Position numbers and translations under genes: made by a program. Positions 9,084-16,780 of a stretch of 64,000 nucleotides of DNA are shown one piece after another. The stretch is taken from the NCBI RefSeq assembly GCF_001428605.1, contig NZ_LMID01000001.1, forward strand, positions 751,372 to 815,371, written 5' to 3'. Position 1 is the first letter of the stretch. Each line of letters begins with the position of its first letter. A model generated the notes under the pieces. The model was not told the origin of the DNA and did no database searches. It saw nothing but the letters and a program-made list of their open reading frames with translations. This DNA comes from Sphingomonas sp. Root720. Its GTDB lineage: Bacteria > Pseudomonadota > Alphaproteobacteria > Sphingomonadales > Sphingomonadaceae.

Positions 9084-9353
9084 ATGGCCTCCTTCGTCGC
9101 CGGGATAGGCGCGCCCATCATACCCGAGCATGAGCATCGCATGACCATTTCGTCATGTCCGGCATGATCGGCGCGGTCGGCGAGATTATCGATGCCCGAT
9201 GTCGCGAGAATCGTCCGGAGAGGAGAGCGGCGCAGATCGCCCCGCAGCCGCACCGCCCCGCCCCGCCCAACATTACCAATAATTCAGATGCCGCCCACGC
9301 GATTGGCATGCGCCCACGCCTATCGGTACGGACCCTAGCAGCAAGGACGTGCA
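9084..9353. promoter_or_regulatory. Divergent promoter region, DUF1003 operon versus mprF unit
   Basis: 270 bases between the leftward DUF1003-PDZ-regulator-kinase operon and the rightward small-ORF/mprF unit. It contains ATGACCATTTCGTCATG (around 9138-9154), a short imperfect dyad (CATGAC/GTCATG), and an AT-rich patch CATTACCAATAATTCAG near 9271-9287. Both could be regulator or promoter elements. No gene is visible. Confidence 0.45.
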
Positions 9354-9518
9354 ATGAAGCCTCCGATCCCGGCGACGATGGCCGCGCCGCCGCCCGAACT
9401 TCCGGACGGATCCGCCCGGCGCCGTCCCGACGCGATCACGCTCCCGAACCGCCCGATCGGCGGCTTTTCCGGCACGTTCCAGACCTGGCAGCCCATCGAG
9501 AAGGCCCGCAATGCATAA
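9354..9518 (+). CDS. Small ORF translationally coupled to mprF (54 aa)
   Basis: ATG 9354 is preceded by AAGGA with 6-base spacing. The product is 54 residues, proline- and arginine-rich at the start (KPPIPATMAAPPPELPDG, RRRPDAITLPNRP) with the tail GGFSGTFQTWQPIEKARNA. It has no signal peptide, TM segment or known motif. The stop lies inside the start of mprF (ATGCATAA, 8-base overlap), so ribosomes finishing it could re-initiate on mprF. It may be a genuine small protein or a leader ORF tuning mprF translation. The mprF gene also has its own GAGAAGG site, which lies within this ORF. Confidence 0.55.
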   Translation: MKPPIPATMAAPPPELPDGSARRRPDAITLPNRPIGGFSGTFQTWQPIEKARNA

Positions 9519-12132
9519 TCTCATCGCCTGGCTGCGCGACCGGCGAGGCGCCCTGTCCGTCGCCCTCGTCATCCTGCTGGTCGGCCTCGGCCTCGCCGCG
9601 CTCCACCGGCTCACCGAGACGCTGGGACCGCGCGACATAGCGTCGGCGTTCAGCGCGATCGAGCCCCGGCAGATCGCGATCGCGATCGCCTGCACCGTCG
9701 CCAGCTACGTCGCTCTGACCTTCTACGACGTCTTCGCGCTGCGCGTCATCGGCAGGCCGCTGCCATGGCGGACCGCAGCCCTCGCTTCCTTCACCAGCTA
9801 TACGATCAGCCATAATCTCGGCCTCTCGCCGATAACCGGCGGATCGGCGCGCTATCGCGTCTACACCGGCGCCGGCCTGTCCGGCGGCGACGTGGCGCGG
9901 ATCGTGGCGATCGCCTCGGCGACCTTCTGGATGGGGGTGCTGACGATCACCGGCCTCGCCCTCGCCTTCCACCCCGGCAACCTGTCGCTGGCGGGCCTCT
10001 CGCTGGGCGGGACCGTCACTCGGACCGTCGGCGGCGCGATCCTCCTCGGCACAGCGGGCTTCGTCCTTGCCTGCGCCCTCGGTCCGCGCTCGATCGGGCT
10101 GTTCGGCTGGACGGTCCCCCTGCCGAGCGCGGGCGCGGCGCTGGGTCAGATCGCCATCGCGGGGATAGACTTCGCCGCCGCCGCCGCTGCGCTGTTCATC
10201 CTCATCCCGGGCGCCGATCCGGCGCTGCTGCCGACCTTCCTCCTCGCCTATTCGTTCGGCATCATCGCCGCCCTCGTCAGCCATGTTCCCGGCGGCATCG
10301 GCGTGTTCGAGGCCGTCGTGCTGGCGACGATCCCGGCCGACAAGTCCGCGCTGGCCGCCGCGCTGATCGCCTATCGGCTGATCTATTATCTGCTGCCGCT
10401 CGCGCTGGGCATCGTCGCGCTGGTGCTGCACGAAGGCCGCCAGCGCCGCCTCGGCCAGGCGATCGCCGGGGTCCGGCTGGTCGCCAACGGCCTCGCCCCG
10501 CTGCTGATGAGCGTGGCGAGCTTTCTCGGCGGGGCGGTGCTGCTGCTGTCGGGCTCGACCCCGTCGATCCCCGCCCGGCTCCATATGCTGCACGCGATCG
10601 TACCGCTGCCCTTCATCGAGGCGTCACACCTCGCCGCCAGCCTGGTCGGCACCGGGCTGCTGCTGCTCTCCCCCGGCCTCTACCGCCGCCTCGACGGCGC
10701 CTTCGTCGCGGCCCGCGCGCTGCTGATCGCCGGGGCGATCTTCTCGCTCGCCAAGGGCATCGACTATGAGGAAGCGATCGTCTGCGTGGCGATCGCCGCG
10801 CTGCTGCAATGGACCAGCCCGGCCTTCTACCGGACCACGGCCTTCGTCTCGCGCGCCTTCTCGCCCACCTGGCTGGCCTGCGTCGCGGCGGTCGGGGGAC
10901 TGAGCCTGTGGGTCGGGCTCTTCTCCTACAAGCATGTCACCTATCAGAACGCGCTGTGGTGGGACTTCGCCCTGCACGGCGACGCGTCGCGCTATCTGCG
11001 CGCCAGCCTCGGCATGGGCGTACTGCTCGCCGGCGTCGCGCTGTGGCGGCTGTTCGAACCCGCCGCCCCCCGCCGCGCCACGACCGCCCTTCCAGCCGAG
11101 ATCGCCGCGGTGATCGAGGGCGCGGAGCGCACCGATGCGATGCTCGCCTATACCGGCGACAAGCGCTTCCTCCTCTCGCCCGGGGGCGACGCCTTCCTGA
11201 TGTACCAGATCCGCGGATCGAGCTGGATCGTGATGGCCGATCCGGTCGGCCCGCGCGCCGCCTGGGCCGATCTGCTCTGGCGGATCCGTTCGATGGCGGA
11301 CGCCGCACAGGGCCGGCTGATGCTATACCAGATCAGCAGCGACATGCTCGAGCTGGCGATCGCGCTGGGCCTGCAGATCGTCAAATATGGCGAGGAGGCC
11401 GTGGTCGACATCGCCGGCTTCTCGCTCGACGGCCCACGGATGCGGTCGATCCGCCAGACGGTGCGCCGCGCCGAACGCGAAGGCGCGACCTTAGAGGTCA
11501 TCCCCGCCGCCGCGGTCCCCGCGATCCTGCGCGATCTCGCCACGATCTCCGACGAATGGCTGGAAGCCAAGGGCCAGCAAGAGAAGGGCTTCAGCCTCGG
11601 CCGCTTCGATCCCGACTATATCGCGCGCTTCGACTGCGCCATGGTCCGGGTCGACGGGCGGATCGTCGCCTTCGCCAACATCTGGCGCACGGCCAATCGG
11701 CGCGAGCTGTCGGTCGACCTGATGCGTCACGGCGCGGGATCGCCGCCGGGGGTGATGGACTATCTGTTCGCCAGCCTGATCCTGTGGGGCCAGGACCAGG
11801 GCCACGCCCGCTTCTCGCTCGGCCTCGCACCGCTGTCGGGGATCGAGGCGCATCGCCTGTCGCCGCTCTGGGCGAAAGCCGCCGCCGCGATCTTCAAGCG
11901 GGGCGAGCGGTTCTACGGCTTCCGGGGCCTGCGCGCCTATAAGGAGAAGTTCGCCCCGATGTGGGAACCCCGTTACATCGCCGCGCCGCACGGCCTCGGC
12001 CTCATCCGGGCGATGCGCGACCTCAACCTGCTGATCGGGCGGCCGAGGATGGCCGCTTCACCCGAGCGGACGACGCCGCGCCTCGCCCTGCCCGATGCGG
12101 CCTCGACCGATCGGCCGCGCCTCGCCGCCTGA
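9511..12132 (+). CDS. mprF: MprF/LpiA-type phosphatidylglycerol lysyltransferase and flippase
   Basis: 873-residue two-part protein, the normal length for the family. Residues ~1-530 are strongly hydrophobic, with about 14 TM segments (flippase plus the lysyl-PG synthase membrane part). The C-terminal ~330 residues form the cytosolic GNAT-like DUF2156 domain (SSWIVMADPVGPRAAWADLLWR, LSVDLMRHGAGSPPGVMDYLFASL, GERFYGFRGLRAYKEKFAPMWEPRYI). It transfers lysine (or alanine) from charged tRNA to phosphatidylglycerol and flips it, lowering surface charge against cationic peptides and acid. Homologues in Agrobacterium and Rhizobium (LpiA) pair with AcvB; here the acvB-like gene is nearby but frameshifted. 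Confidence 0.93.
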   Translation: MHNLIAWLRDRRGALSVALVILLVGLGLAALHRLTETLGPRDIASAFSAIEPRQIAIAIACTVASYVALTFYDVFALRVIGRPLPWRTAALASFTSYTISHNLGLSPITGGSARYRVYTGAGLSGGDVARIVAIASATFWMGVLTITGLALAFHPGNLSLAGLSLGGTVTRTVGGAILLGTAGFVLACALGPRSIGLFGWTVPLPSAGAALGQIAIAGIDFAAAAAALFILIPGADPALLPTFLLAYSFGIIAALVSHVPGGIGVFEAVVLATIPADKSALAAALIAYRLIYYLLPLALGIVALVLHEGRQRRLGQAIAGVRLVANGLAPLLMSVASFLGGAVLLLSGSTPSIPARLHMLHAIVPLPFIEASHLAASLVGTGLLLLSPGLYRRLDGAFVAARALLIAGAIFSLAKGIDYEEAIVCVAIAALLQWTSPAFYRTTAFVSRAFSPTWLACVAAVGGLSLWVGLFSYKHVTYQNALWWDFALHGDASRYLRASLGMGVLLAGVALWRLFEPAAPRRATTALPAEIAAVIEGAERTDAMLAYTGDKRFLLSPGGDAFLMYQIRGSSWIVMADPVGPRAAWADLLWRIRSMADAAQGRLMLYQISSDMLELAIALGLQIVKYGEEAVVDIAGFSLDGPRMRSIRQTVRRAEREGATLEVIPAAAVPAILRDLATISDEWLEAKGQQEKGFSLGRFDPDYIARFDCAMVRVDGRIVAFANIWRTANRRELSVDLMRHGAGSPPGVMDYLFASLILWGQDQGHARFSLGLAPLSGIEAHRLSPLWAKAAAAIFKRGERFYGFRGLRAYKEKFAPMWEPRYIAAPHGLGLIRAMRDLNLLIGRPRMAASPERTTPRLALPDAASTDRPRLAA

Positions 12133-12190
12133 GCCGTGGTGACGGGGGACGCCGAAGCCAGCGAAAGGATGTGCCGACACGGATGCGGAT

Positions 12191-12256
12191 GCGGCGTCTG
12201 GCGAAGAGGGGAAGCCAGACGCCGCGGGCGGGGTCGCCGGAGGGGGAAGCCGGCGA
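12191..12256. terminator. Two consecutive GC-rich hairpins after mprF
   Basis: First hairpin: perfect 12-bp stem GCGGCGTCTGGC / GCCAGACGCCGC (12191-12202 and 12214-12225) with purine loop GAAGAGGGGAA. Second: stem TCGCCGG / CCGGCGA (12234-12240 and 12250-12256) with loop AGGGGGAAG. No U-tract follows, so they are not classical intrinsic terminators. They may protect the 3' end of the mprF mRNA. Read from the other strand they present CU-rich loops. The rest of the 289-base gap (12133-12421) shows nothing else clear. Confidence 0.5.
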
Positions 12257-12421
12257 TGTTTCCTCCCTACGCCACCCCGCATGGCCGCGCGCTGCCCGGC
12301 GGATGAATTTTCCGTAATCCGCCCGAACGCCGCCGCCGCCGCGCATGACCAAAATTTCATCCGCCCGCCACGCCCGCCACAGCCGCCAGCGGGCAGTGTG
12401 ACGGCGTTCCAGGAGATTCCG

Positions 12422-12646
12422 ATGCCGACAGACCAGTCCTCCCTTCTCCACAGCCGCGGCCGGAAGCGCCATCCGCGCATGATCGCCGAGATCTCGCGCA
12501 ACTGCCGCGCCGGCCGCCATGTCGTCGCGCCCGAGGTGCGGACCGACGAACAGGGCGTCGAGCATGGCCGCTGCCGCCACTGCGGCTGCGAGCTGGCGCG
12601 CATGCCGGTGCTGCGGCGCTGGTTCAGGACCGGCGAGATGGGTTGA
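12422..12646 (+). CDS. Small zinc-ribbon-like basic protein
   Basis: 74 residues from ATG 12422, preceded by AGGAG. It is Arg/His-rich (LHSRGRKRHPRM, SRNCRAGRH) with a C-terminal GRCRHCGCELARMPVLRRW. The cysteines in NCRAG and CRHCGC could make one metal site, as in short zinc-ribbon proteins. No known family is recognised. It is followed at once by the DUF1801 gene in the same direction, so the two may share a transcript. Confidence 0.6.
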   Translation: MPTDQSSLLHSRGRKRHPRMIAEISRNCRAGRHVVAPEVRTDEQGVEHGRCRHCGCELARMPVLRRWFRTGEMG

Positions 12647-12711
12647 ACGCCCGTCCGGCAACGGCGATATCGACCGTCATGGCGGACGGCGGGTCCGGAA
12701 AGGCGAGGACG

Positions 12712-13101
12712 ATGGACCAGAAGAAGAGCGATTCCCCCTCCCAACTGATCGACGCCCGGATCCGGGAACTGGCCGACTGGCGCGGCGAGACGCTCGCACG
12801 CGTCCGGTCGATCATCCGGGCGGCCGACCCCGAGGTCGTCGAGGAATGGAAGTGGCGCGGCGTCCCGACATGGTCGCACGCCGGCATCATCTGCACCGGG
12901 GAGACCTACAAGGGCGTGGTCAAGATGACCTTCGCCAAGGGCGCCGCGCTGGAGGACCCGGCGCGCCTGTTCAACAGCAGCCTCGAGGGCAACGTCCGGC
13001 GCGCGATCGACGTCCATGAGGGCGATACGATCGACGAGGAGGCGCTGACGGCGCTCGTCCGCGCGGCGGCGGCGTTGAACCTGGCCGGCAGGAAGCGCTG
13101 A
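12712..13101 (+). CDS. DUF1801 family protein
   Basis: 129 residues from ATG 12712 (GAGGACG just upstream). The sequence shows the YdhG/DUF1801 pattern: IRELADWRGETLARVRSIIRAADPEVVEEWKWRGVPTWSHAGIICTGETYKGVVKMTF, then ARLFNSSLEGNVRRAIDVHEGD. Family members are small cytosolic proteins of unknown biochemical role. No link to the neighbours is evident. Confidence 0.85.
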   Translation: MDQKKSDSPSQLIDARIRELADWRGETLARVRSIIRAADPEVVEEWKWRGVPTWSHAGIICTGETYKGVVKMTFAKGAALEDPARLFNSSLEGNVRRAIDVHEGDTIDEEALTALVRAAAALNLAGRKR

Positions 13102-13217
13102 GGTCTGCGGATCCGGTGGCCCCATGGCGGGCAGCTGCGCCTGTCGCCCGACGGAAACCCGGCGAGCCGCTCCGCGCGACGAGAGGGTCACGCATCGCGG
13201 CGTCGCCGGATTCGCGT

Positions 13218-13730
13218 TCAGCCCGCCGGGAGCAAGAACATGCTCATGGCGATCGCCGTGGGGGAACCCTGCCTGGTCAGCCAGGCATTGCGCTGGTCGG
13301 CATCCCTGCGCACGGTCTTCATCTGGCGCTTCATGCTGGCCTCACCGTCCGCGAAGATGATGACGGCGACATAATGTTCGTCGGACGAGAAACCTCGCGG
13401 CAACGGATGGAGGGAAGCGATCTTGCGCACGGCCCTCAGGGCTTCGCTGTCCAGCCTCCGGTCTTTCGACGATCTGTAGATGCTGACATCGGATGGCGCC
13501 CCGCTCTCGCTGCACCCGAATTTCACCTGGACGATGCCGCTGGGCGACTCCCGCCCGAACATTGGCCGGGGATAAACAAGCTGGTCGCCGATCGTGCCGG
13601 AGATCCGCTGTGCCCACGGTGCGAAGGCGATCGTCGTCATCGAAGCTTCATCCGGATGAGCGGCTACCATGCCCAGCGGAATCATGATTGCGGCGCCGGC
13701 GGCGGCCGACGCAATTCGCCAATGATTCAT
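13218..13730 (-). CDS. Exported TonB C-terminal-like domain protein
   Basis: 170 residues from ATG 13730 (GAGGAA, 8-base spacing; the frame to 13778 is an extension). A signal peptide (NHWRIASAAAGAAIMIPLGMVAAH) is followed by a TonB_C-like fold: SGIVQVKFGCSESGAPSDVSIYRSSKDRRLDSEALRAVRKIASLHPLP. There is no TM anchor or Pro-rich linker as in true TonB, so it is a free periplasmic TonB_C-like protein. Sphingomonads have many of these, of unknown role. The 205 bases upstream (13731-13935) are AT-rich around 13845-13920. Confidence 0.75.
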   Translation of the reverse strand: MNHWRIASAAAGAAIMIPLGMVAAHPDEASMTTIAFAPWAQRISGTIGDQLVYPRPMFGRESPSGIVQVKFGCSESGAPSDVSIYRSSKDRRLDSEALRAVRKIASLHPLPRGFSSDEHYVAVIIFADGEASMKRQMKTVRRDADQRNAWLTRQGSPTAIAMSMFLLPAG

Positions 13731-13935
13731 GACGAGTTTCCTCGTATATGACGGCCGCTTGAGCCTGCCGGACATCATCCGGCGCGACGGCTGGAGTCCG
13801 TCCGGCCGAGTCCGGAGCCCCGGGACACCAGATAGGCCGCAGTTATTTTAGTGTCATTGGCGCTTCGGGATAGAAGTAATATAAGCAGTTCAGCCGGTAT
13901 ACGTACTTAAATTACAATAACATGATCGGCCCCGT

Positions 13936-15312
13936 CTACGCCACCGCTCGGGCGGCTATTTCATCGGCAGGCGGCATGACGGCCTCCGCCACATCGCGAT
14001 ACGAGGCCTGCGGGCGGCCGATCGAATGATAGATGAGGCCCGCTGCGGCTGCCTCGGTCGCCGAATAGATGTTCCTCAGGTCGATAAGCAGCGGGTGAGC
14101 CATGTTCTCGCGTATCGCCGCCAGGTCGAGCGCGCGGAAGACGTCCCATTCGGTGACGATCACCGTGGCCGACGCGCCCTGGACCGCCGCCTGCAGGTCG
14201 GCCGCATAGTCGACGCCGACGAGATGGTCGCGGGCCTGCGTCATGCCTTCCGGATCGAACACCTCGACGATCGCCCCGGCATCCTGCAGCCCCTGGACGA
14301 GCGCGATGGACGGCGCCTCGCGCACGTCGTCGGTATTGGGTTTGAAGGTGAGGCCCAGGATCGCGACCTTCCTGCCCCGGACGTTCCCGCCCATCGCGTT
14401 GATGACGCGCCGGGCCATCGCGGTCTTGCGGCAGTCGTTCACCGTCGCGACGGTCTCGACGATCCGCAGCGGTGTGGCATTGTCGCGCGCGGTCTTCAGC
14501 AGCGCCAGCGTATCCTTGGGAAAGCACGAGCCGCCATAGCCTGGCCCGGCATGAAGGAATTTCGGGCCAATGCGATTGTCCGATCCCATTCCATGCGCGA
14601 CATCCTGCACGTCGGCCCCGACGGCTTCGCACAGATCGGCGATCTCGTTGATGAAGCTTATCTTGGTCGCGAGGAAGGCGTTCGCCGCATATTTGATCAG
14701 CTCGGCGCTGCGGCGTCCGGTGAACAGCAGCGGCGACCGGTTCACATGAAGGGGCCGATAGATCGCCCGCATCACGTCCTGCGCCTGCGGACTGTCGGTG
14801 CCGATCACGATCCGGTCGGGGTGCTTGAAATCGGTAATGGCGGCGCCTTCACGCAGGAATTCGGGATTGGAAACCACCGATATCGGCGGGCATGTGGCGC
14901 TCTCGCGCAGGATGCGCTCGACTTCGTCGCCCGTTCCGACCGGCACGGTCGATTTCACCACGACGACGCAGGGAGAGACCAGCGCCGCGGCAAGCTCGCG
15001 GCAGGCCGCATAGACATAGCTGAGGTCCGCATAGCCGTCGCCACGCCGCGACGGCGTGCCGACCGCGATGAACACGGCGTCCACCCCCGCCACGGCGGAG
15101 CGCAGGTCGGTCGTGAAGTGAAGCCGCCGCGCCTGCACGTTGCCGAGGACCAGGTCCTTTAGCCCGGGCTCGAAGATCGGCATGATCCCGCTCCGCAGCG
15201 TCTCGATCTTGGCCTGGTCCTTGTCGACGCATGTGACTTCATGTCCGAAGTCCGAGAAACAGGCGCCTGACACCAGGCCGACATATCCCGTACCGATCAT
15301 CGCGATGCGCAT
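13936..15312 (-). CDS. ugd: UDP-glucose 6-dehydrogenase
   Basis: 458 residues. It oxidises UDP-glucose to UDP-glucuronate with two NAD+. Rossmann start MRIAMIGTGYVGLVSGACFSDFGHEV. Substrate and active-site motifs include SNPEFLREGAAITDFKHPDR, NAFLATKISFINEIADLCE, and the catalytic Cys in GPGYGGSCFPKDTLAL. The C-terminal domain carries AILGLTFKPNTDDVREAPS. It feeds the epimerase encoded next to it and the EPS locus. The two genes share orientation with a 118-base gap, so this gene lies downstream of the epimerase. Confidence 0.96.
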   Translation of the reverse strand: MRIAMIGTGYVGLVSGACFSDFGHEVTCVDKDQAKIETLRSGIMPIFEPGLKDLVLGNVQARRLHFTTDLRSAVAGVDAVFIAVGTPSRRGDGYADLSYVYAACRELAAALVSPCVVVVKSTVPVGTGDEVERILRESATCPPISVVSNPEFLREGAAITDFKHPDRIVIGTDSPQAQDVMRAIYRPLHVNRSPLLFTGRRSAELIKYAANAFLATKISFINEIADLCEAVGADVQDVAHGMGSDNRIGPKFLHAGPGYGGSCFPKDTLALLKTARDNATPLRIVETVATVNDCRKTAMARRVINAMGGNVRGRKVAILGLTFKPNTDDVREAPSIALVQGLQDAGAIVEVFDPEGMTQARDHLVGVDYAADLQAAVQGASATVIVTEWDVFRALDLAAIRENMAHPLLIDLRNIYSATEAAAAGLIYHSIGRPQASYRDVAEAVMPPADEIAARAVA

Positions 15313-15430
15313 AGATTCCCCTCTTGCAGCGAAATGGGCCGAACCGGCCGCTCCGGGATCGGCTTAAACGTCACCGACAGCGGTGGCTCCGGTGCATCGG
15401 CAGCATGGCCTGCCCTTTTTGCTTAGAGGG

Positions 15431-16435
15431 CTACTCCGTCCGGCGGCCCTGATAGCCGCGGTACCATTCTACGAACCGCGGTACGCCCACGTCGATCGAT
15501 GTCGTCGGCTTGAACCCGAGCTCGCTTTCGATGACGCTGATGTCGGCATAGGTGGCCGGCACGTCGCCGGGCTGCATCGGCTGATAATCGCGCACCGCGC
15601 TCCGCCCGCAGGCCGCCTCGATCACGTCGATGAGCCGGCCCAGGCGTTCGGCGCGATGATTGCCGATATTGTACAGGCGGTGCGGCGACTGGCTGCCACC
15701 GGCTTTCGGCAAGCCGTCATCGATCGGCGGGTTGTCGAGCGCGGCAATCACCCCGGTCACGATATCGTCGATGAAGGTGAAATCCCGCCGCATGTTTCCG
15801 TCGTTGAAGACGGGGATGGCCTGACCGCTCAATATCCGCGACGTGAAGATCCATATCGCCATGTCGGGGCGCCCCCATGGCCCATAGACCGTGAAGAAGC
15901 GGAGCCCGGTCTGGGCTATCCGGTAGAGATGGGCATAGGTTTCGCTCATCAGCTCGTTCGACTTCTTGGTCGCGGCGTAGAAGGACAGCGGGTGATCGAC
16001 GCGATCCTCGACCCGGAACGGAACGCTGGGGTTGGCCCCGTAGACCGAGGAGGACGAGGCATAGACGAAATGGCCGATGTCCCGGTGGCGCGCGAATTCG
16101 AGCATGTTCAGATGCCCGATCAGGTTGGACTGCGCATAGGCATGCGGGTTTTCCAGCGAATAGCGAACGCCGGCCTGCGCACCGAGATGGAGCACCCGGT
16201 CGATATCCGTGCCGGCCAGGCCATAGTCCAGGGCGAAGCGGTCGGCGAAGTCGATCTGGCCGAAGCGGAACGTGCCGCCCGCGTCGTTCAGAGCGTCCAG
16301 CCGGTCGCGCTTCAGGCTAACCGGATAATAGTCGTTGAGATTGTCGATGCCGAAGACATCCTCGCCCCGTTCCAGGAGCCGCTTGCAGCAGTGGAAGCCG
16401 ATGAAGCCCGCGGCACCGGTCACCAAGATCGCCAT
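15431..16435 (-). CDS. UDP-glucuronate 4-epimerase-type NAD-dependent epimerase
   Basis: 334-residue short-chain dehydrogenase/reductase. N-terminal NAD motif TGAAGFIGFHCCKRLLERG, catalytic Ser region SSSSVYGANPSVPF, and YAATKKSNE (YxxxK) in place. Further LspL/Cap1J-type motifs include GIDNLNDYYPVSLKRDRL and FTVYGPWGRPDMAIW. The family converts UDP-glucuronate to UDP-galacturonate. Its neighbour Ugd makes the substrate, so the polymer probably contains uronic acid (inference). It is divergent from the wzc-like gene across a 345-base promoter region. Confidence 0.92.
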   Translation of the reverse strand: MAILVTGAAGFIGFHCCKRLLERGEDVFGIDNLNDYYPVSLKRDRLDALNDAGGTFRFGQIDFADRFALDYGLAGTDIDRVLHLGAQAGVRYSLENPHAYAQSNLIGHLNMLEFARHRDIGHFVYASSSSVYGANPSVPFRVEDRVDHPLSFYAATKKSNELMSETYAHLYRIAQTGLRFFTVYGPWGRPDMAIWIFTSRILSGQAIPVFNDGNMRRDFTFIDDIVTGVIAALDNPPIDDGLPKAGGSQSPHRLYNIGNHRAERLGRLIDVIEAACGRSAVRDYQPMQPGDVPATYADISVIESELGFKPTTSIDVGVPRFVEWYRGYQGRRTE

Positions 16436-16780
16436 ATATCCTCCCTGTCGCGCCCGAGGCTGTCGCGAAGAGAGCCGTCGGCCTCAGACCTAGGCGCGTG
16501 GCGCGCTTCCGGGGAGCGGCCGTCGGCATTACGACCGAAGGAAACCCCTTCCTCCTAAGGGCTAGGGCGGTACCCCGTCGCTACCGGCCGGGGCGGATCT
16601 GCCGGCGGCGCCCAAGGGCGATCACCGCTAATGCCTATGGCCTAGCCCCTTTGCGCCTCGTGCTCGACCCAATTGCTTTTGTTGCACAACGGTTTGCACC
16701 GCAGAATGCGGGCCAGGCGATTGCCAGCGAAAAGGACGCGTCGGGCATACCGGCGCAGTCCATACAACAAAGGGCCAGCC
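16436..16780. promoter_or_regulatory. Divergent promoter region, uronate genes versus wzc-like operon
   Basis: 345 bases without a gene. GGCTAGGGC at 16560-16568 and a reverse-oriented GGGGCTAGGCC-like element at 16640-16650 form a loose inverted pair about 80 bases apart. GGTAC/GTACC-type bases lie at 16568-16574. GGCTAGGGC also occurs upstream of the LuxR gene at 22082. These may be binding sites for the locus regulators (inference). Confidence 0.4.
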
